From Bacteroidales bacterium (GTDB taxonomy: Bacteria > Bacteroidota > Bacteroidia > Bacteroidales > Muribaculaceae): a DNA stretch of 64,000 nt. A program made the translations under genes and the position numbers. This document shows, piece after piece, positions 8,416 to 18,351 of the stretch (position 1 is the stretch's first letter; each line of letters opens with the position of its first letter). Location of the stretch: assembly GCA_004552485.1 (NCBI GenBank), contig SFOH01000008.1, positions 1 through 64,000 of the forward strand. The letters run 5' to 3'. The notes below the pieces were generated by a model. The model did not search any database. It saw nothing but the letters and a program-made list of their open reading frames with translations, and was not told where the DNA came from.

Positions 8416-10893
8416 ATGGACAACGAAAATGTATATCCGGGCGCGTTTGAGCGCAAGATTGGTTTTGAGTCGGTTCGCCGCTGTGTGAGCGAGCGCTGTG
8501 TGTCGTCGTTGGGTGCGTCGTTGGTGGAGGATATGTGCTGGCAGACGGACGCGGCGACGGTGCGGAGGCTGTTGGAGGAGACGGCGGAGATGGTGGCGGT
8601 GGAGGCTTCGGGAGGATTCCCTGGGTTAGGCGACCTGGCTGACCCGGCGCCATGGCTGTTGCCGGCGCGTGTTGAGGGCTCGTTCATCGAGGGTGGCGAG
8701 TTGGCGCTGCTGCGCGGTGCGCTGGCGACGGCGGGCGCTATCCGCGCGTTCTTGGCTGCGGCCGAGGAGGGCGAGCATCGGCGGTGGCCGCGGCTGAGCG
8801 TGGTGGCCGAGGGGCTGGACGATGTGCCGGAGGTGGCGCGCGCCATCAACGCTGTCATCGACGGTCACGGGCAGGTCAGGGACAATGCGTCGGCGGAGCT
8901 GGCGGATATTCGTTCGCAGTTGGGAAGAATCGGCGGGCGCATTGCGTCGGCGATGCGTCGCGTGGTGGCGGAGGGCATACGCGAGGGCTACCTGGAGGCG
9001 GACACGACGCCGTCGGTGCGCGACGGGCGGCTGGTGATTCCGGTGGCGCCGATGAACAAGCGTCGGCTGAGCGGCATCGTGCACGACGAGTCGGCGTCGG
9101 GCAAGACGTTCTTCATCGAGCCGGCGGAGGTGGTTGAGCTGAACAACCGTCAGCGGGAGTTAGAGATTGAGGAGCGTCGCGAGGTTGTGCGCATCCTCAC
9201 GGAGGTGACGGCGCAGATTCGTCCTCACATCGCGCAGCTGCTGACGACGTACGACACCCTCGGCGTGCTGGACTTTATCGGGGCGAAGGCGCGGTTTGCG
9301 CGGGATGTGCGGGCTGCGATGCCGAGGCTGTCGGAGCGGGCGGAGCTGGAGTGGTACGGCGCGCGTCATCCGGTGCTGCAGATGAAGCTGGAGCGTCAGG
9401 GTCGCGGGATTGTGCCGCTGAACATCGAGCTGAAGGCTCCGGACCGCCGTATTCTCATTATCTCGGGTCCGAACGCGGGCGGCAAGTCGGTGGCGCTTAA
9501 GACGGTGGGCATCGTGCAGTATATGGCGCAGTGCGGTCTGCTGCCCACGCTCTATGAGGGTTCGGTGATGTGCGTGATGGACGGCATTTTTGCGGACATC
9601 GGCGACGACCAGTCGATCGAGGACGACCTTTCGACCTATTCGTCGCACCTGCGCAATATGAAGCATTTTCTGCGGAACGGCGGGCGGCGGACGCTGATGC
9701 TCATCGACGAGTTCGGCGCGGGCACGGAGCCGCAGATAGGCGGCGCGATCGCCCAGGCGCTGCTGACGCGTTTCAACGACCTGGGCATGTGGGGCGTCAT
9801 CACCACGCATTATCAGAATCTGAAGACGCTGGCGGAGGAGACGCCGGGGCTGGTGAACGGTTCGATGCTCTACGACCGGGAGAAGATGCAGCCGCTGTTC
9901 GCGCTGTCGCCGGGTCATCCGGGGTCGTCGTTCGCCCTGGAGATAGCGCGCAAGACGGGTCTGCCGCCGGAGGTTATCCGTGACGCGGAGGCGATTGTGG
10001 GTTCGGACTATGTGAATCTGGACAAGTATCTGCTGGACATCGCCCGCGACAAGCGCTATTGGGAGAACAAGCGTGAGCGGGTGCGCCGGCGCGAGAAGCA
10101 CCTGGAGGAGGTGATCGAGCGTTATGAGAACGACGCGGAGGCTCTGCGCTCGTCGCGGCGCGCTCTGCTCGAGGAGGCTCGCAAGCAGGCCGAGGAGATT
10201 ATCGCGGGCAGCAATGCGGAGATTGAGCGCACCATCCACGACATCCGCCGCGCGCAGGCCGACCGCGAGGCCACGCAGCAGGCGCGTCTGCGTCTGCGTC
10301 GGCAGCGCGAGGCGCTGGCCGAGGAGGGCGCCAAGGACGATGTGGCCGACGACAATCCTCTGCTGCGGAAAGCTCCGAAGGCGCGCAGGAAGAAGGCGGC
10401 GCCGGCGACTCCCACGACGGAGAAGCGTCAGCTTGCGCCCGGCGACAATGTGCTCCTCGACGGCGCCGGCCAGCCGGGGACGGTGGTGGAGCTGCAGGGC
10501 AAGAAGGCGGTCGTGAACTTCGGCGCGATGAAGATGACTGTTGCCGCCGAGCGCCTGGTTCCCACCCTGCGCAAGGCTCAGTCGGGGCTCAAGGCCGCGA
10601 GCTTTGTCAGCGCCGCCACGACGGACGATATGCGCAACCGTCAGCTCAGCTTCAAGCCGGAGATTGACGTGCGCGGCATGCGTGCCGACGAGGCGCTGCA
10701 GGCTGTCACCTACTTCATGGACGACGCCGTTCAGTTTAACGCGGGGCGCGTGCGCATTCTCCACGGCACGGGCACGGGCGCGCTGCGCATGGCCATCCGT
10801 CAGTACCTGGCGACGCTGCCGGCCGTGCGTGTCTTCCACGACGAGGACGTGCGCTTCGGCGGCGCGGGCATCACGGTGGCCGAGCTGTCGTAG
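8416..10893 (+). CDS. mutS2: Endonuclease MutS2 with Smr domain
   Basis: An 825-residue MutS2 ATPase. Order: an N-terminal helical clamp-like region, the ATPase with Walker A SGPNAGGKSVALK (about residues 350-362), the DDLSTYSSHL signature, Walker B LMLIDEFGAGTEP and the TTHYQNLK switch, then a long charged coiled coil (about 530-640), a KOW-like segment, and a C-terminal Smr nuclease domain with IDVRGMRADEA (about 750) and LHGTGTGAL (about 782). MutS2 lacks the mismatch-recognition domain; it suppresses recombination and, in some bacteria, rescues collided ribosomes. The length is close to the family norm. Confidence 0.95.
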   Translation: MDNENVYPGAFERKIGFESVRRCVSERCVSSLGASLVEDMCWQTDAATVRRLLEETAEMVAVEASGGFPGLGDLADPAPWLLPARVEGSFIEGGELALLRGALATAGAIRAFLAAAEEGEHRRWPRLSVVAEGLDDVPEVARAINAVIDGHGQVRDNASAELADIRSQLGRIGGRIASAMRRVVAEGIREGYLEADTTPSVRDGRLVIPVAPMNKRRLSGIVHDESASGKTFFIEPAEVVELNNRQRELEIEERREVVRILTEVTAQIRPHIAQLLTTYDTLGVLDFIGAKARFARDVRAAMPRLSERAELEWYGARHPVLQMKLERQGRGIVPLNIELKAPDRRILIISGPNAGGKSVALKTVGIVQYMAQCGLLPTLYEGSVMCVMDGIFADIGDDQSIEDDLSTYSSHLRNMKHFLRNGGRRTLMLIDEFGAGTEPQIGGAIAQALLTRFNDLGMWGVITTHYQNLKTLAEETPGLVNGSMLYDREKMQPLFALSPGHPGSSFALEIARKTGLPPEVIRDAEAIVGSDYVNLDKYLLDIARDKRYWENKRERVRRREKHLEEVIERYENDAEALRSSRRALLEEARKQAEEIIAGSNAEIERTIHDIRRAQADREATQQARLRLRRQREALAEEGAKDDVADDNPLLRKAPKARRKKAAPATPTTEKRQLAPGDNVLLDGAGQPGTVVELQGKKAVVNFGAMKMTVAAERLVPTLRKAQSGLKAASFVSAATTDDMRNRQLSFKPEIDVRGMRADEALQAVTYFMDDAVQFNAGRVRILHGTGTGALRMAIRQYLATLPAVRVFHDEDVRFGGAGITVAELS

Positions 10894-10958
10894 TCAACTT
10901 TTCGGGGCTGTCCGTCGTTGTAATATGAGAATAAGAACACTCCACATATTGCACAACG

Positions 10959-13900
10959 ATGAAACAGATTATGGACGGATGCACGGCGGCCGCGTGGGTG
11001 GCCTACGCGCTGAGTGATATTGCAACGATATACCCGATTACGCCGGTGGCCTCGATGGGCGACACGGCCGACAAATGGGACCTGGCCGGGCGCAGGAATG
11101 TGTTCGGCACGCCCATGCAGGTCAGGGAGATGGAGAGCGAACTCGGAGCGGCCGGCGCCACTCACGGCGCCCTCTGCGGCGGCGCGCTGGCCACGACGTT
11201 CACGGCGTCGCAGGGTCTGCTGCTCATGATTCCGAATATGTTCAAAATCAGCGGCGAGCTGCTTCCCGCCGTCTTCCACGTGGGCGCACGCTCGCTGGCG
11301 ACGCAGGCGCTGAGCATCTACGGCGACCACCAGGACGTGATGGCCTGCCGCACCACGGGCTTCGCCATGCTGGCGAGCGCGTCGGTGCAGGAGACGATGG
11401 ACCTGGCTTTAGTTGCACACCTCGCCGCCATCGAGGGGCGCGTGCCCGTGCTCCACTTCTTCGACGGATTCCGCACGAGCAACGAGCTGAGCACCATCGA
11501 GGTCATCCCTTACGACACCATCTCGCAGCTGGTCGACCGTGACGCCGTCGCCGCCTTCCGCCGCCGCGCCATGAACCCGGAGCATCCCGACACACGCGGC
11601 TCGGCGCAGGACCCCGATGTCTATTTCCAGAACCGCGAGGCCGCCAACAAATTCTACGACGCCTTCCCCGCCCTGGTGCAGAAGGCCATGGACCGCGTGG
11701 GCGAGGCCACGGGTCGCACGTATCATCTGTTCGACTACTTCGGCGCGCCGGACGCCACGGAGGTGGTGATTGCCATGGGCTCGTCGACCCAGGTGCTGCG
11801 TGATGTTGTGGAGACGCTGAACGCGCAGGGGCGCAAGGTGGGCTGCGTGGTGGTGCGCCTGTTCCGTCCGTTCAGTGCAGATGCTTTACTCAGCGTTATA
11901 CCCGAAAGCGTGCGCACCATCGCCGTGCTCGACCGCACGAAAGAGCCTGGCGCGCAGGCCGAGCCGCTGCTGCTCGACGTGATGGCCGCCGTCCAGGAGT
12001 CGGGCCGCACGATCCGCGTCATCGGCGGACGATACGGCCTTTCGTCCAAAGACTTCGACCCGGCAATGGCCGTCGCCGTCTTCGACAATGCCGCCGCTGA
12101 AAAGCCTCTGCGGCGCTTCACGGTGGGCATCATCGACGATGTCACGCATCTGTCTTTGCCGGTCGGAGCGTCGCCGGTGGAGATTGCCGACGACGTGCGC
12201 CAGTGTCTTTTCTATGGCATCGGCGCCGACGGCACGGTGGGCGCCACGCGTCAGGCCGCTGCCATCATCTCGGCCGAAGACAGCCTCTATGCCCAGGTCT
12301 ACTTCAGCTATTCGGCCAAGAAAAGCGGCGGCTACACCATCTGCAATCTGCGCTATGCCCCGCATTCCATCCGCGCCGAATACTCCATCGAACAGGCCGA
12401 CTATGTCGCCTGCAACAAGACCGGCTATGTCACGCGCTTCGACGTCACGGGGCGCTGCAAGCCGGGCGGCATCTTCGTGCTCAACTCGCCGTGGACGGCC
12501 GCCGAAATGGAGAAGCAGCTGCCCGCGGCCATGCGCAGTCAGATTGCCCGCAAGGGTCTGAAGTTCTACAACATCGATGCCACGGCCATCGCCGCGAAGG
12601 TCGGCCTGGGCCAGCGCGTGGGCGTGATCATGGAGGCCGTCTTCTTCACCATCTTCAAGGCCACGGGCGACACCGCCGCCGCCATCGACGCGCTGAAAGG
12701 GCTGGTTAAGAAGACCTATATGCACGAGGGAGGCGATGTCGTCGCCCGCAACCTGCAGGCCATCGACATGGTGGCGCAAGCCGTCACGGAGATACCTGTG
12801 CCCGCCGCGTGGGCCGACGCCGCCGAGTCCGCACCGCAGGCTTCCGCCGCTGGCGACACCCCGCTCGAACGCTTTGTCGCAAAGGTCGCACGGCCGTGCA
12901 TGGCCCTCAAAGGCGACACTCTGCCCGTCTCCGTCTTCACCCCCGACGGCGTCATGCCCGCGGGAACGACGGCATGGGAGAAACGCTGCATCGCCATTGA
13001 CGTGCCCGAGTGGGAGCCGGACAAGTGCGTGCAGTGCACGATGTGCTCCGTGGTCTGCTCTCACGCCGCCATACGCCCCGTGATGATGACCGCCGAGGAG
13101 AAGGGCGCCGCCCCCGACGGATTCACGTCGCTGCCCTGCCACTGGCACGCCGCCAAGGGCATGTTCTACCGCATCCAGGTCTATGCCGCCGACTGCACGG
13201 GCTGCGGCTCGTGCGCCGTCGTCTGCCCCGGTCATGCGCTGACCATGAAGCCCCTGGCCACACAGCTCGACGAACAGGAGCGCCTGCTCGCATACGTGCA
13301 GACCATCCCCTGCAAGGAGTCGCTCATGCCCGACACCTCGTTCCCGGCAACACAGTTGCGCCAGCCGCTCATGGAGTTCTCCGGCGCCTGCGGAGGCTGC
13401 GGCGAGACGCCCTACGTGAAGATGCTCACACAGCTCTTCGGCGACAGTCTCGTCATCGCCAACGCCACGGGCTGCTCCTCAATCTGGGGCGCCAACTTCC
13501 CCAGCAACGCCTACTGCGTCAACAGCCGCGGCCACGGCCCGGCATGGGGCAACTCGCTCTTCGAGGACAACGCCGAATACGGCTTCGGCATCGCCAGCGC
13601 CTTCGTACACCGCCGCGAGGCCCTTAAAGCCGTGGCCGAAGCCGCTCTCGCTTCCGACGAAACGCCCGCCCCTGTCGCCGACGCCCTCAAGGCTTGGCTC
13701 GAGGCTTACGCCGACACAACCGCGTCTATCGCCGCCTCACAAGCCCTTGTAGCCGCCGTCAAGGCCGCGCCCAACGAGGCTTACAACGCACTCGCCGACA
13801 ACGCCGACATGCTCGCCAAGAAGTCGGTATGGGCCATCGGCGGCGACGGATGGGCCTACGACATCGGATTCGCCGGCCTCGACCATGTCCTGGCGCAGAA

Positions 13901-14537
13901 CATCGACATCAACCTGCTCGTGATGGACACCGAGTGTTACAGCAACACAGGCGGACAGACATCCAAGGCCACACCTCTCGGCGCCGTCATGAAGTATGCC
14001 GCCCACGGCAAACGCACGGCCAAGAAAGACCTGGGCCGCATGATGATGACCTACGGAAATGTCTACGTGGCACAGATTGCCCTCGGCGCCAATATGCAGC
14101 AGACCGTCGATGCCATGCGCGAGGCCGAAGCCTACCCCGGTCCCTCCATCGTCATCGCCTATTGCCCGTGCATCAACCACGGCATCCGCTCCGGCATGAG
14201 CCACTCCATCACCGAGGAGCGCGAGGCCGTGAAGGCCGGATACTGGCAGATCTACCGCTACAACCCGCAGCTCGAGGCACAGGGCCGCAATCCGCTGACC
14301 ATGGACATGGCCGCTCCCGACACCGACGCCGTCCTCAACACATTCCTGGCCGGCGAGGACCGCTATGCCGACCTCACCATGGTAGACCCGGCCGAAGCAC
14401 CCGCTCTCCGCGCACGCCTCCGCACACGTCTCCGCACCATCTACGGCGACCTCACCTACGACGCCGCCCGCCGTCCCACAGCATCGCCCTCATCCGAAGA
14501 CAACGCCGCCAAGACGACGCCGGCTCAGGCCCATTAA
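10959..14537 (+). CDS. nifJ: Pyruvate:ferredoxin (flavodoxin) oxidoreductase
   Basis: A 1192-residue single-chain PFOR that converts pyruvate and CoA to acetyl-CoA and CO2, passing electrons to ferredoxin. Domain I carries YPITPVASMGDTADKW near the start and the TFTASQGLLLM loop. Two 4Fe-4S clusters are held by CVQCTMCSVVC (about residue 690) and CTGCGSCAVVC (about 746). The proximal cluster motif ACGGCGETPY is near 810, and the thiamine diphosphate site is GGDGWAYDIGFAGLDH with MDTECYSNTGGQTSKATP. The N-terminus is slightly shorter than in many homologues. It marks a strictly anaerobic energy metabolism and stands alone between mutS2 and a repeat element. Confidence 0.96.
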   Translation: MKQIMDGCTAAAWVAYALSDIATIYPITPVASMGDTADKWDLAGRRNVFGTPMQVREMESELGAAGATHGALCGGALATTFTASQGLLLMIPNMFKISGELLPAVFHVGARSLATQALSIYGDHQDVMACRTTGFAMLASASVQETMDLALVAHLAAIEGRVPVLHFFDGFRTSNELSTIEVIPYDTISQLVDRDAVAAFRRRAMNPEHPDTRGSAQDPDVYFQNREAANKFYDAFPALVQKAMDRVGEATGRTYHLFDYFGAPDATEVVIAMGSSTQVLRDVVETLNAQGRKVGCVVVRLFRPFSADALLSVIPESVRTIAVLDRTKEPGAQAEPLLLDVMAAVQESGRTIRVIGGRYGLSSKDFDPAMAVAVFDNAAAEKPLRRFTVGIIDDVTHLSLPVGASPVEIADDVRQCLFYGIGADGTVGATRQAAAIISAEDSLYAQVYFSYSAKKSGGYTICNLRYAPHSIRAEYSIEQADYVACNKTGYVTRFDVTGRCKPGGIFVLNSPWTAAEMEKQLPAAMRSQIARKGLKFYNIDATAIAAKVGLGQRVGVIMEAVFFTIFKATGDTAAAIDALKGLVKKTYMHEGGDVVARNLQAIDMVAQAVTEIPVPAAWADAAESAPQASAAGDTPLERFVAKVARPCMALKGDTLPVSVFTPDGVMPAGTTAWEKRCIAIDVPEWEPDKCVQCTMCSVVCSHAAIRPVMMTAEEKGAAPDGFTSLPCHWHAAKGMFYRIQVYAADCTGCGSCAVVCPGHALTMKPLATQLDEQERLLAYVQTIPCKESLMPDTSFPATQLRQPLMEFSGACGGCGETPYVKMLTQLFGDSLVIANATGCSSIWGANFPSNAYCVNSRGHGPAWGNSLFEDNAEYGFGIASAFVHRREALKAVAEAALASDETPAPVADALKAWLEAYADTTASIAASQALVAAVKAAPNEAYNALADNADMLAKKSVWAIGGDGWAYDIGFAGLDHVLAQNIDINLLVMDTECYSNTGGQTSKATPLGAVMKYAAHGKRTAKKDLGRMMMTYGNVYVAQIALGANMQQTVDAMREAEAYPGPSIVIAYCPCINHGIRSGMSHSITEEREAVKAGYWQIYRYNPQLEAQGRNPLTMDMAAPDTDAVLNTFLAGEDRYADLTMVDPAEAPALRARLRTRLRTIYGDLTYDAARRPTASPSSEDNAAKTTPAQAH

Positions 14538-14598
14538 TCGCCAACGAGGTTGAACGGCACGGTGCCCCCACTCGTGTTGGTGCGTTATAAAATCCCTA

Positions 14599-14716
14599 AC
14601 GCACCGCCACGCGGTGCGCTCTGAAATAATATGCGTGTTACCAGGGGTTTGGCAGCGCTATGCGCAGCCTGCACGCCCTGGCTACCCTTATCGCCCGCTA
14701 CGCCGGCGCCCTCCCC
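14599..14716 (+). repeat. Dispersed structured repeat, copy A
   Basis: Bases 14599-14660 are identical over 62 bp to 40807-40868. The copy can fold as three hairpins: GCACCGC/GCGGTGC; an outer CCAGGG/CCCTGG stem closing a conserved loop that contains GGCAGCGC and GCGCAGCC; and CGCCCGC followed by a GCCGGCG arm. It lies in the 214-base gap between PFOR and the U32 pseudogene. A 7-bp perfect inverted pair (TGCGTTA/TAACGCA, 14581-14602) precedes it. Confidence 0.75.
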
Positions 14717-14751
14717 CTCGACATCAAATGCCGGAATCAAAGGGGGGAGGG

Positions 14752-16549
14752 TTAGCGGGGGAGGGCGTGGACGGTCATGAGGCAGGCGGCGCAGTCGAAG
14801 CGGAGGGAGAGGGGGCGCATGCCGGGTGTGCGCGGCCGCAGGACGAGGGTGGCGGGCAGGCGGCGCGTGGCCTGCGGGTCGCGGAGGCAGGCGCCCATCT
14901 CGCGGCGCAGGCAGTAGCGGCAGGTCATGACGTGGGTCTCGGCGTCGGCCGCGGGCATGGCGCACTCCATGGCGGGTGCCATCTCGCGGGCGCCGTGGTC
15001 GCGGTAGAGGCGGCGTGCCTGAGAGTTGGCGACGTTGTCGTGGAAGGTGAGTGTCTCCGACCACATTTGTGCGTCCGCATCCTCGGGACGGCGGCGCTCG
15101 CCGGCGTATGTGGCCGCTGCGGCATGGTCGAGCAGGGCCACGGCGTCACGACGCAGGGCGGCGAGGATACCCGCGGGCACGAAGATGCCGTCGCCGGGGA
15201 GGTCGGTTATCGTGCCGGCCGTGTAGATTGTGTCGCCGAGCTTGGAGAGTGTGGCGGCGCGTACCGCCGTCTGAGGCTTCCGTGCGATGCCGGGCTCGCA
15301 CTGTGTCGTGGCCGTGACGGCGCAGCCGCGTTCGTCGCGGAGGTCGAGTGCCAGGCCGCCGGGGATGGCGCGCAGGGTAATGTCGACGCATATGAGCCGT
15401 CGCGGACGTGCCGCGGCGAGTGTGTCGGCGAACGCCTTGTCGGCATTGCGAAAGAGCCGGGTGCCGGGGCGCAGGTCAACGGGGATGGCGAGATGGAGGA
15501 CATTGCCCTCGACGCGGTTCACGCGGAAGCCGGAGAAGCGTCCGTCCTTATCGAAGAAGCCGAGGCCGTCGCCGTTGCTGAGCTGCGTGGTGAGGCGTGC
15601 CGTCACTTGCCGTCCGTTTACGCGCGTCACCGTGCCGACCTCGGCGCCCACCCACTTGGGCGTGAGCATGGAGGCCAGGTGCAGCGACTTGCCGCCGACG
15701 CTGCCCGGGCGGCGCGAGCAGAAGTAGTCGGTGTAGCCGCGGTTGAAGGTGCTGTCCACGTCCGGCGTGAACCCGGCCGCGGAACGTCCCGCCGAGGCGC
15801 GGCGGTAGAGCTCGGGACGGGCAGATTTTGAACGACGACACGCCGGCATCGGCCAGCTCGCCGAGTCGCGCCATGCGGTTCATGTCGCGCAGGGAGAGGA
15901 AGTGGCGGTTGGCCATGATCACATTGCCGTCGGCGTCGGTGAGGTCGTAGGGCAGACGGCAGATTTGCGCGCACTCGCCGCGGTTGGCCGAGCGGCCGCC
16001 GTTCACCAGCGAGGCGCGGCAGTCGCCGCTGTAGCTCACGCACAGGGCACCGTGGACGAAAGCCTCAAGGCGCACGTCGGGTACGGCCTCGTGGACGGCG
16101 CGTATCTCCGCCACCGACATCTCGCGCGGAAGCACCACGCAACTCATGCCCAGCGCGGCGAGGAAGCGCACCTTGTCGACGGTTCGCGCGTCGCACTGCG
16201 TGGAAGCGTGCAGGGCTATGGGCGGTATGTCCATGCGCAGGAGTGCCATGTCCTGGACGATGAGAGCGTCGACACCGGCGGCAAAGAGGGCACGGACGGT
16301 CTCGCGCGCCTGGGCGAGTTCGTTCTCGTAGATGAGCGTGTTGAAGGTGACGTAGACGCGGGCGCGGTAACGGTGGGCATAGCGGCACACCTCGCGTATG
16401 TCGTCGACGGAGTTGGCGGCGGCGGCACGTGCGCCATGATCGGGACCGCCCATGTAGACGGCATCGGCGCCGCAGTCGATGGCGGCGATGGCCACCTCGC
16501 GGTCGCGGGCGGGAGCAAGCAGCTCGAGGCTGCGGACTGTCTCTTTCAT
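14752..16549 (-). pseudogene. U32-family peptidase/hydroxylase-like protein, frameshifted
   Basis: The N-terminal frame (16549 down to about 15822) is a normal U32 domain: LELLAPARDREVAIAAIDCG, GADAVYMGGPDHGAR, QDMALLRM, and the signature region EAFVHGALCVSYSGDC followed by RGECAQICRLPY. It reads ADAGVSSFKI, after which relatives continue EGRLKD. Here it enters junk, while another frame picks up at ELYRRASAGRS and runs to 14752 through the C-terminal domain. About 30 residues around EGRLKD are missing. U32 proteins include collagenase-like peptidases and the RlhA and TrhP RNA-modification factors. The start overlaps the upstream flavin reductase as ATGA. Confidence 0.82.
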
Positions 16550-17121
16550 TTCCCCTTTTTCTTGCGTACTGAAAAACCGAAGTGACCCAGCTTCTCGCCC
16601 AGGGCGAAGTAGCCGCCGTGGACGTAGGCCATGAGCCCGGCGCGCGCCATGTCAAAAGCGCCCGTCTCAGGGTCGATATATTGCTCGTCGGCCAACAGCC
16701 CTAACACCTCGGCAAGGAACAGGTCGTGGCTGCCGAGGTGTATGATGTCCTTGACGCGGCACTCGATGGCCAGCGGACTCTCGGCGACGTAGAAGCACGT
16801 GTTGGCCACACCTGGCACGGGCGTCAGCCCCGTCTCGCGCCATTTGTCATAGTCGCGGCCCGAGCGCACGCCGCACCAGTCGGTGGCGCGCGCCATGGCG
16901 GCCGTGGTGAGATTGACCGTGAACTGCATCTCGCGGCAGATGATGGCGTGGGAGTGTCGCTCGGGGCGCACGCTGATGCTGAGCATGGCCGGATTCGTGC
17001 ACACCGTGCCCGTCCACGCCACCGTCAGCAGATTCGCCTCCTTGCGCGTCGAGCCGCAGCTGACGAGCACGGCCGGCGCGGGATAGACCATCGTGCCGGG
17101 TTTCCATTGAACGTGACTCAT
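16546..17121 (-). CDS. Flavin reductase-like FMN-binding protein
   Basis: A 191-residue flavoredoxin-like protein of the flavin reductase domain family. It shows the opening PAPAVLVSCG, the nucleotide-site run NLLTVAWTGTVCTNPAMLSISVRP, HAIICREMQFTVNL, and HLGSHDLFLAEV late in the fold. Members bind FMN and move electrons between NAD(P)H or iron-sulfur partners and flavins in the cytosol; the partner here is unknown. A perfect promoter precedes it, and its stop overlaps the start of the U32 gene, so both are one transcription unit. Confidence 0.85.
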   Translation of the reverse strand: MSHVQWKPGTMVYPAPAVLVSCGSTRKEANLLTVAWTGTVCTNPAMLSISVRPERHSHAIICREMQFTVNLTTAAMARATDWCGVRSGRDYDKWRETGLTPVPGVANTCFYVAESPLAIECRVKDIIHLGSHDLFLAEVLGLLADEQYIDPETGAFDMARAGLMAYVHGGYFALGEKLGHFGFSVRKKKGK

Positions 17122-17156
17122 ATCTCAATATTTATTCGGTTTCGTGATTCGTTCCA

Positions 17157-17188
17157 CAAAGTTACGACTTTTTCCCCACCCCTGCAAA
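17157..17188 (-). promoter_or_regulatory. Promoter of the flavin reductase/U32 unit
   Basis: On the minus strand TTTG (17185-17188), 20 bp of spacer and TAACTTTG (17157-17164). The start codon follows 36 bases later. Confidence 0.85.
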
Positions 17189-17213
17189 TCCGCCGGCTAC
17201 GTGTAGGCACACT

Positions 17214-17300
17214 AAAAAAGGAACGGCTCACGCAGTTCCTTTCTTAAGAGGTTTCCAATAGGTACAATTTCTAAGGTAAAAAAAGATTGTTTTAGGTTTG
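17214..17300 (-). ncRNA. Candidate small RNA with own promoter and terminator
   Basis: A complete promoter (17306-17338) points into this interval, and a terminator hairpin (17217-17224 with 17235-17242, minus-strand arms AAAGGAAC and GTTCCTTT, then a T-run) closes it about 90 bases on. No open reading frame of credible composition fits, and the stretch is far more AT-rich than the flanking genes. The unit fits the general form of Bacteroidales small RNAs bounded by a phylum-type promoter and an intrinsic terminator, such as the Bacteroidales-1 motif. Membership in that family is a guess that needs a covariance search. It could also serve as the terminator for the upstream transporter gene. 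Confidence 0.6.
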
Positions 17301-17305
17301 CGGTA

Positions 17306-17338
17306 CAAAGGTAGTAACGATTGTGGCAATGTGCCAAA
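17306..17338 (-). promoter_or_regulatory. Promoter of the candidate small RNA
   Basis: On the minus strand TTTG (17335-17338), 21 bp of spacer, TACCTTTG (17306-17313). No coding start lies downstream before the terminator. Confidence 0.75.
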
Positions 17339-17537
17339 TAATTTTTTATGTTTTACAGCATGTTTTTTCAGCACATTCTCGGTCTTGCTCCCGCGAATCC
17401 CGCTGTTAATGCTGTTTTTCAAGCGTTTAGGCCCTTGCTTTTGCCGCAATAAACCGCGAATCTCATTAAGTTAAAAATTGTAAATGCAAGCGTCGTCTCT
17501 GTCATTATGCTCAAAAACATGCTTTTAGGCACAGGTT

Positions 17538-18272
17538 TCACACGTCGCTGAGGCGCCACCATGCATAGCTGATGCCGCGGTCCTGCTCCGGGTCGGTCTT
17601 CTCGATGACGCGCAGCCGGCGCACCACCCACAGCGTCACGGGCAGCACGAGTATCTCGTAGGCGGTCTTCAGCACCACTTGCGTTATCATGAGTTTGACG
17701 ATGAGCTCCCAGCCGAATGTGCCGGCGAAAGCCACGGGGAAGAAGATGGCCGAGTCGACGCCCTCGCCGAAGAGAGTGGAGACGATGGCGCGGACGGAGA
17801 AGCCGCGGCCCTGGCTCTTGATTTTCATGCGGCTCATGACGTAGGCGTTGACCATGCTGCCGCAGAAGAAGGCGGCGAAGCTGGCGGCGAGGATGCGCGG
17901 CACGGCGCCGAAGATGTTCTCCATGTCTTTCTGCGCCGTCCACTCGGGTGTCCCCGGCAGCCATATCGCCAACTGGAGCATGAGGCTGACGAACAGCGCG
18001 GCCGCAAAGCCCAGCCATATCACGAGGCGCGCCTTGCGGAAGCCGTAAATTTCGACGATGCAATCGTTTATAATGTAGGAGATGGGGAAGACGATGACAC
18101 CGGCGGTGAGCGTCAGCGGGCCGAGCGGCACGGTCTTTATCTCCATAAGGTTACTCACAATCAGACAGATGCAGAACAGCACTGTCAGCGCCACGAAGAG
18201 CGGCGAGAAGCCCTGACGGGCGGCAGACGCCGGGGTTGCGGCGGCGTCTTCAATCTTGGTTTGGTGTTTCAT
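17538..18272 (-). CDS. Queuosine precursor (preQ0/preQ1) transporter, YhhQ/VUT family
   Basis: A 244-residue membrane protein with six hydrophobic segments. VLFCICLIVSNLMEIKTV near the N-terminus, FPISYIINDCIVEIYGFRKAR, and the later AFFCGSMVNAYVMSRMK and FGEGVDSAIFF regions are the VUT/YhhQ signature, a family that imports 7-deazaguanine precursors of queuosine. No queuosine synthesis gene is adjacent. The ATG at 18272 (MKHQTKIED) was chosen over an upstream codon because the extension adds nothing conserved. The bases between its stop and the small RNA hold an AT-rich stretch without a gene. Confidence 0.87.
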   Translation of the reverse strand: MKHQTKIEDAAATPASAARQGFSPLFVALTVLFCICLIVSNLMEIKTVPLGPLTLTAGVIVFPISYIINDCIVEIYGFRKARLVIWLGFAAALFVSLMLQLAIWLPGTPEWTAQKDMENIFGAVPRILAASFAAFFCGSMVNAYVMSRMKIKSQGRGFSVRAIVSTLFGEGVDSAIFFPVAFAGTFGWELIVKLMITQVVLKTAYEILVLPVTLWVVRRLRVIEKTDPEQDRGISYAWWRLSDV

Positions 18273-18351
18273 TGGTCTTGTTTTTAGAGAGGTAGCAAGC
18301 ACTCTGTTATGTCAAAAGGGAATCTTATAATTCTTATAAATCTTATAAATC

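Noticed and set aside
9160..10839. Antisense frame within mutS2 (559 codons)
   Set aside because: Opposite strand of a well-supported MutS2; arginine-rich shadow with no domain.
17228..17449. 73-codon leftward frame over the small RNA region
   Set aside because: It covers the promoter and terminator of the candidate RNA and has no family resemblance.
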